Source: Cycas panzhihuaensis (Eukaryota; Cycadophyta). Taken from it: DNA of 64,000 nucleotides. Below, in pieces: positions 57,872-64,000 of this stretch; position 1 is the stretch's first letter, and each line of letters opens with the position of its first letter. The notes below the pieces were generated by a model that did not search any database, was not told where the DNA came from, and worked only from the letters and a program-made list of their open reading frames with translations. Both the position numbers and the translations under genes were made by a program. Location: contig CM041465.1 in the NCBI GenBank assembly GCA_023213395.1, forward strand, positions 111,545,741-111,609,740, read 5' to 3'.

Positions 57872-60800
57872 AGTGGTATCAAATCTATTTTTATTTTTGT
57901 AGCGAATTTGTGAAAGTTTTGGTATCGATTTTTTCTACATCATTTGGTGAGGTAGAGAAATTCAATGGCAAGAATAACTTCTAGTTGTGGAAGTTGAAAG
58001 TGTATGATGTTCTAGTAAAATAAGGATTGTATAAAACTTTGGAAGGTAAATCAAAGAAATCCATAAGGATGGATGATGACGAATAGGTTGATCTGGGCAA
58101 AAGGGCTCTTAGCATAATACAATTATGCTTGGTAGATGAAGTTTTATTTAACATCACAATGGAGAAGATGAAAATAGGATTACAAACCTAGTTGGAAAGC
58201 TTATATATGACCAAATCAATGATGAATCAAATCTAATTAAAGAGGTAGTTATACTTATTATAGATAGAGGAAGGTATAAAAATTCCTAGTTATTTCAATA
58301 TTTTCAATACTCTTATTTGTTAGTTGGCTAGTATCGATGTCAAGATTGAGGATGAGGACAAGGTTATTACCTTCTTATATTCATTATTAGAGTCTTTGGA
58401 TAATATTATGATCTCAATTGGTTTTAGAACTACATATGAATTAGAATATGATTCTGTTATGAGTGCTTTGTTGATGAATGAGGTGAGGAGGAAGTCCAGT
58501 CTTGAAACCTCCATACCAAAAGCTATGACAGGAATATGCCAAATGATTGAGAGATGATAAAACTCTAGAGATACATTGAGGTCAAAGTTAAAAGGAAAGA
58601 AGAGTAAGCTCATATGTCGGCACTATAATAAGACACGTCACCTCAAAAAGGATTACTACAAAATAAAGGAGTTCTAGAAAAAGAAAGATCCCACCAATGA
58701 GACTAATCATATAAAGTCAAATTAAAGTACAAATGATGATGTCTTAGTTGCTTATAATGTTTCCCATTATCATCATGATTGGTTATTAGATTCAGATGCT
58801 TCAAACCATATGTGTCCATGCAAGACTTGGTTTTTATCATACCAGCCTCTTGATGGTGGTGATATCCTTATGGGAAATAAAGTTTCATATAAGATAGTGG
58901 TCATTGGTAGTAGCAAAATTAAAATGTTTGATGGCATAGTAAGAATATTAACTACTGTTAGATATGTATTTAATCTAAAAAAGAATGTTATTTCCTTGGG
59001 TGAATTAGATTTTGGTGGTTATAAGTACGCAGGTCATGAAGGAGTCTTAAAGGTATAAAAGGGTGCCTTGGTTATTATAAAAACCTTAAAGAAAGGAAAT
59101 CTTTACATTTTTATAGGAAGTATAAATATCAACCATGTAGCTATAACATCAAAGACTGTAGAAGATGGACTATAAAGATGGTATGAAGGGATATAGGTTG
59201 TGGGATTCTACTACCCATAAAATCACTATTAATAGAGATGTTATACTTGATGAGTCTCCTTTTCTAAAATTAAATAGTGTAGAAGTTGAAGTAAAACAAG
59301 AGTAGAAAGTTGAACATTAATAGGTTAATCTTGAGACCTAACCATCTTTAGAAATAGAAAAGTAATAAGAGATTTCTGAAAATAAATCTATAGATTTATA
59401 AGAGTATGTAGACACCCCTCCACCAACTATTAGAAGATCTACATGAGTCAGTAATCCACCTGTCAACTACATCCTTTCTATTTCTATTGCTTTGGTTTCT
59501 AATAAAGATGAACCTACATTCTATGAGGAAGTAATACATGATGTCCATAGTGAGAAGTGGAAGAGGGCTATATAGGAAGAGATAGATGCTTTAAATAAAA
59601 TAATTCATGGGATTTGGTAGAACTTCCACATGGTAGGAAGACTATTGGTTGTAGGTGGATTTCCAAGAAGAAAATAGATGCTGGTAGTAAGGATGATAAA
59701 TATAGGGCAAGACTAGTGGCTAAAAGCTTTACATTGGAAACTTGTTTTAATTTGGGTTCTGTTAGCATTAGTAGCTTCTCTTGATTTAGAGTTGGAGAAG
59801 TTAGATGTAGAAACAACTTTTCGACATGGAGATTTATATGAGGAGATCTATATAGATCAACCCAAAGGGTTTATACAGGATAGTAGGAAAAGACTTATTT
59901 ACAAGCTCAAAAAATCATTGTATATTGTGAAACAATCACCTAAGCAATGGTACAAGAAGTTGGTACATTCATAGAGAACTAAAATTTTAAAAGAAGTGAG
60001 TATGATCATTGTGTTTATTTTAAATTCTTAGACAATCGCTTATTCATTATCTTAGTATTATATCTTGATGACATGCTAATTACAAACAAGAGTATGGTAG
60101 AAATCAACAAGCTAAAGGCTCAATTGGCTAGGACTTTTAATATGAAAGATCTAGGAGTTGAAAAATAAATTTTAGGCCTAGAGATACATAGGGACAAGAA
60201 AAATGGTAAGCTATCATTATCACAATAGAAATATGTAGAGAAGGTGCTAATCAGATTTGGTATGGAAAATATGAAACCAGTTAATATCCCATTGACTTCT
60301 CATTTTAAGCTTTCTTTAAGTATGAGTCCTAGTAGTGAAGATGAAAAATATTATATGTCTTGTGTACTTTATGCTAGTGTAATAGGAAGTGATGTATGCC
60401 ATGGTATGTATAAGACCTAATATTTCACATGAAGTTGGTGTAGTTAATAGGTTTATGACAAATCTAGGAAAGGAACATTGGGCAACAATGAAATTAGTGC
60501 TTCAGTATTTAAGGGGTACAAGTAATTAGGTTTATAGATATGTTGATTCAGATTTTATAGGAGATTTAGATAAGAGAAGGCCTACTTTAGGTTTTCTATT
60601 TATTCTTGCAAATGGTCCAATTAGATAGATATCAAAATTTTAGAGTATAATTATATTATTGACTATAGAATCAAAATATATTATTACAACATATGCATAA
60701 GGAAGCAATCTGGTTACAGGGTCTATTGGTTGAGCTTGGAAAGAAACATAAAAAAGGTAAAGGTATTTTGTGATAGTTAAAGTGCCACTTACTTAGCAAA

Positions 60801-61041
60801 GAATCTAGCTTATCATAGTAGGATAAAGCATATTACTCTTAAATACCATTTTATTAGACAACTTGTGGAAGTAGGTGGAGTAGCACTTGAGAAGGTTAAT
60901 ACAAAACAGAATTATAGTGATGTTTTCATAAAACCAATACTATTAGAGAAGTTTAAATGGTTCTTGACTTCTCTTAGTTTCTAGAAAAGGTAATGAATGG
61001 TCCAAGAAAGGTATCGGGTAAATTATTGTCAAGGTGAAGAT
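57872..61041 (+). pseudogene. Copia C copy c, gag-pol with integrase deletion
   Basis: Gag (57950-58700) includes KLEGKS, an open 58324-58557 stretch (VKIEDEDKVITFLYSLLESLDN) and a degenerate knuckle (CRHYNKTRHLKKDYY). Protease reads LLDSDASNHMCP (Gly of D-S-G-A changed to Asp), followed by open 58810-59058 text ending in VISLGELDFGGYKY. At about 59171 the sequence jumps from the pre-integrase region to the integrase C-terminus. About 0.77 kb is lost compared with copies b and d. RT follows with an intact Y-L-D-D box (60061-60072) and open 59792-59974 text. RNase H is decayed, to about 60960. The element cannot integrate by itself. Confidence 0.82.
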
Positions 61042-61699
61042 TTCTAGATAATGTGACAATAATATTTTAGAGGCAAAGATTTTGATAGGTTGGTAGCACA
61101 GTTTCTCCCCTAAACCTTTATGGGGGGATCTAAGGGGGGCAGGAATCCCCATTGCCCAAGGGGTGTGAGGGGTACTAGAACCCTCCTTACAAATGGGGGT
61201 TTAAGGGCAATAGCATGTGACCCAAAAAACTAGCACTATAAAACATATCAAACTATAAAGAGAATCAGGATCATTCATTCAAAATATCCTAGATTTGGTG
61301 GTGGAGATTTGTCTCTTGTATGACTCTCTCATATAACTTGATCCAGGGTGTTTTTTCATTGTGTTAATGGTATTTAATATATTGGATGTATTATTTTAAG
61401 TAGAGGTAGATGGTTATTATTACTGTGAGTATTCTACTATAGATTATGTACATTTCTCCATTGTTGGATAATAAAGATAGACACCTTTCTTGTGTAGATG
61501 TTTTCCTAACATACTACTAGGGTTTTATCATATTATATCTGCTATATATATGATGGTTTAGCTTTCTGATTTATTTATTGTTATATCTCTAGTTTAAGAA
61601 CTTGCATATTAAATTTCATTTTTAATTCCTATAAATAGTTATAAAATAGTTTACATCTTTGTGGTGGTTTCTAGTTATTGGAACCTAGTTTTCTCAATA
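61042..61699 (+). repeat. Copia C LTR, third
   Basis: This 658-bp LTR starts TTCTAGATAATG (a decayed TGTTAGATAATG) and ends CTCAATA. PBS TGGTATCATAAC is at 61702-61713. It is shared between copies c and d in the tandem array. Confidence 0.85.
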
Positions 61700-64000
61700 A
61701 GTGGTATCATAACCACTTTTATTTTTGTAGTGAGTTTATAAAGGTATTGGTATCAACTTTTTCTATACCAAATGGTAAAATTATCAAATACAAAGTTCAA
61801 GGTGGAAAAATTCAATGGTAAGAATAACTTCCACTTATGGAAGTTGAAAGCATATGATGTTCTAGTACAATAAGGATTGTATAAAACTTTGGAAGGCAAA
61901 TTAAAGAAACCCATAGGGATGGACAATGACAAATAAGATAATTTGAGAAAAAGAAATCTTAGCACAATACAATTATACTTGGCAGATGAAGTTCTATTTA
62001 ACATCATAGAGGAGAAGATAGTAGCAAAATTATGGACACAGTTGAAAAGCTTATACATGACTAAATCAATGACAGATTGAATCTACTTTAATGGGTAGTT
62101 ATACTCATTATAGATAAAGGAAGGTACAAAATTTCCTATTCATTTAAATATTTTTAATACTCTTATTTATCCATTGGCTAGTATCGATGTCAAGATTAAG
62201 GATGAGAGTAAGGATGTTACCTTATTATGTTTATTACTAAAATCTTAGGATAATATTTCCACCTCAATTAGTTTTAGAATTATAGATGAATTAGAATATG
62301 ATTATATTATGAGTGGTTTACTAACAGAAGAGGTGTGGAAGAAGCTTAGTCTTGAAACCTCCACACCAGAAGCTATGACAGTAAGGCGTAAAATGATTGA
62401 GAGAGGAAAAAGCTCTAGGGATACATTAAGGTCAAAGTCAAAAGGCAATAAGAGTAAGATCATATGTTGGCACTGTAATAAGACAATTCACCTCAATAAG
62501 GATTGCTACAAAAGGAAGGAGTTCTATAGAAAAAGAGATCCTACCAAAGAGACTAATCTGGTGGAGTTGAATAAAGGCATAAATAATGATGTCTTAGTTA
62601 CTTGTAATGTTTCTCATTGTTATTAGAATTATTTATTAGATTTAGATGCTTCAGATCACATGTGTCCACATTAGAGTTAGTTTTCCTCATACTGACCTCT
62701 TAATGGCGGTGATGTACTTATGGGAAATAAAGTTTCTTATAAGACAATAGATATTAGTAGCATCAAAATTAAAATGTTTAATGGTGTAATAAGAACATTA
62801 ATTGAAATTAGATATGTACTTGATCTAAAATAGAATCTAATTTCCTTAGGTGAACTAGATTTTGGTGGTTATAAGTACATAGGTCATGAAGGAGTCTTGA
62901 AGGTGTCAAAGGGTGCCTTGGTTATTATGAAAACCTTAAAGAAAGAAAACCTTTATATTTTGGTGGAAAGTATAGATATTAGCCATTCATCTACATCATC
63001 AAAGAATGCAAAAGTTCTACCTTAGTTATGACATCAAAGACTTAGGTATATGAGTGAGATAGGACTTAAGGTGTTGATAAACTATAAGTTACTTCCTAAC
63101 TCGTAACTTTTAGATTTGACTTTTTGTAAACATTATGTTTTTAGAAAGCAATGTAGACTCAAGTTTAAAGTAGAGAGTCATGCTAATAAAGGTGTTCTAG
63201 ATTATGTACATTCAAATGTATAGAGACCAGCCCCATAATATCTAATGGACGATCATTGTACTTTATCATATTTATAGATGGTTACTCTAAAAAGGTATGG
63301 GTATATTTTTTGAAAATAAAATCTAAACTTTTTAGTGTGTTTAAGTAGTTCAAAGCTCTAGTTGAGAAGAATACTAGCAGGTCAATCAAATGTTTAAGAA
63401 CTGATAGTAGAAGTGAGTTCAACTCCTTAGAGTTTTAGAACTATTATAGAGAACTTGGGATTAAAAGATATAAGACCATTAGCTATACTTTGTAACATAA
63501 TGGCATAATTGAGTGCATGAATATGACACTCTTGGAAAGAGTGAGAAGCATACTAAGTAATATGGGAGTGGCATAAGACTTATGGGTATAATCTACTTAG
63601 ATAACTTATTATTTGGTAAACAAGTCACCATCACTTATAATAGAATACAAGATTCTTGAAGAGGTATGGACTAGAAATCCATGTGACTATTTAAATTTTT
63701 AAGGTTTTTGGTTATAATGCTTATGCCTTAACTAATAAAAGTCAACATTCAAAGTTAGACCCATAATCCAAGAGATGTATATTTGTTGGTTATTGTGATA
63801 AAGATGGCATTAAGAGATACAGTTATGGGATCCTATTGCCCATAAAATCACTATTAATAAAGATGTTATGTTTGATGAATCTTCCTTGAGACCCAATCAT
63901 CTTTAAAAATAAAAAAGTAGGCAGAGCTTTGTGAAAATGAATTTATAGATTTATAAGAGTATGTAGATACTCCTTTACTAATTATTAGAATATCTACATA
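61700..64000 (+). pseudogene. Copia C copy d, gag to integrase (runs off window)
   Basis: Gag begins near 61797 (FKVEKFNGKNNFHLWKLKAYDVL), with LYMTKSMT and VKIKDESKD segments and an open end (62309-62626). That end holds an intact knuckle CWHCNKTIHLNKDC (C-x2-C-x4-H-x4-C, 62465-62506), the best kept in this family here. Protease is LLDLDASDHMCP-like. GAG-pre-integrase and integrase (KKVWVYFLK, IECMNMTLLERVRSML) reach about 63900 with many stops. RT would lie beyond the window. The gag text is similar to Tnt1/Tork-lineage Copia gag. Confidence 0.8.

Overview
The window looks like intergenic heterochromatin from a large-genome seed plant. It is a deeply nested stack of old, inactivated LTR retrotransposons, and I see no host gene. 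The evidence for a plant is Copia elements with initiator tRNA-Met primer sites, very long-LTR Gypsy elements of the Tat type with a second RNase H, and an antisense plant-mobile-domain-like gene. No open frame exceeds about 156 codons. Many stops are TAA or TAG where a sister copy still has CAA, CAG or TGG, which points to long exposure to cytosine methylation. The species cannot be named from the sequence.

Region by region. 1-1043 and 11268-17111 are two halves of a minus-strand Gypsy element (G0) that has lost its RT, RNase H and integrase. It is split at a 5-bp target duplication by Copia element A (minus, 1044-11267), whose PBS, PPT and both LTRs can be seen. A in turn contains Copia B (plus, about 3549-8977; gag to RNase H recognisable; only the 3' LTR found). 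17112-18920 is Copia family C (plus): the 3' end of one copy, an LTR, and the gag of the next. That gag is cut at 18921 by a Gypsy array of the form LTR-internal-LTR-internal-LTR (G1 and G2, plus strand, 18921-50257; LTRs about 2.6-2.8 kb). 50258-54433 is the 5' half of a minus-strand Copia (E) with a 225-bp LTR. Family C then resumes at 54434 and continues as LTR-internal-LTR-internal to the window end.

G1 and G2 share the same internal order. It runs: gag with a C-x2-H-x4-H-x4-C finger, aspartic protease, RT, RNase H, integrase, a small proline-rich frame, an antisense spliced gene resembling plant mobile domain proteins with a coiled-coil C-terminus, then on the sense strand a second RNase H, the polypurine tract and the LTR. 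The antisense gene and its intron are preserved in both copies, so they belong to the element rather than to the host.

The most unusual observations are: the antisense gene; the second RNase H lying far downstream of integrase; Copia A LTRs that have swallowed an older primer-binding site; mismatched flanks and filler DNA in the Gypsy array, suggesting recombination with loss of DNA; the Copia tandem array; and a hairpin whose arms differ in a paired way between the two Gypsy copies. Boundaries given as LTR ends were found by eye from copy-to-copy alignment and may be off by a few bases.
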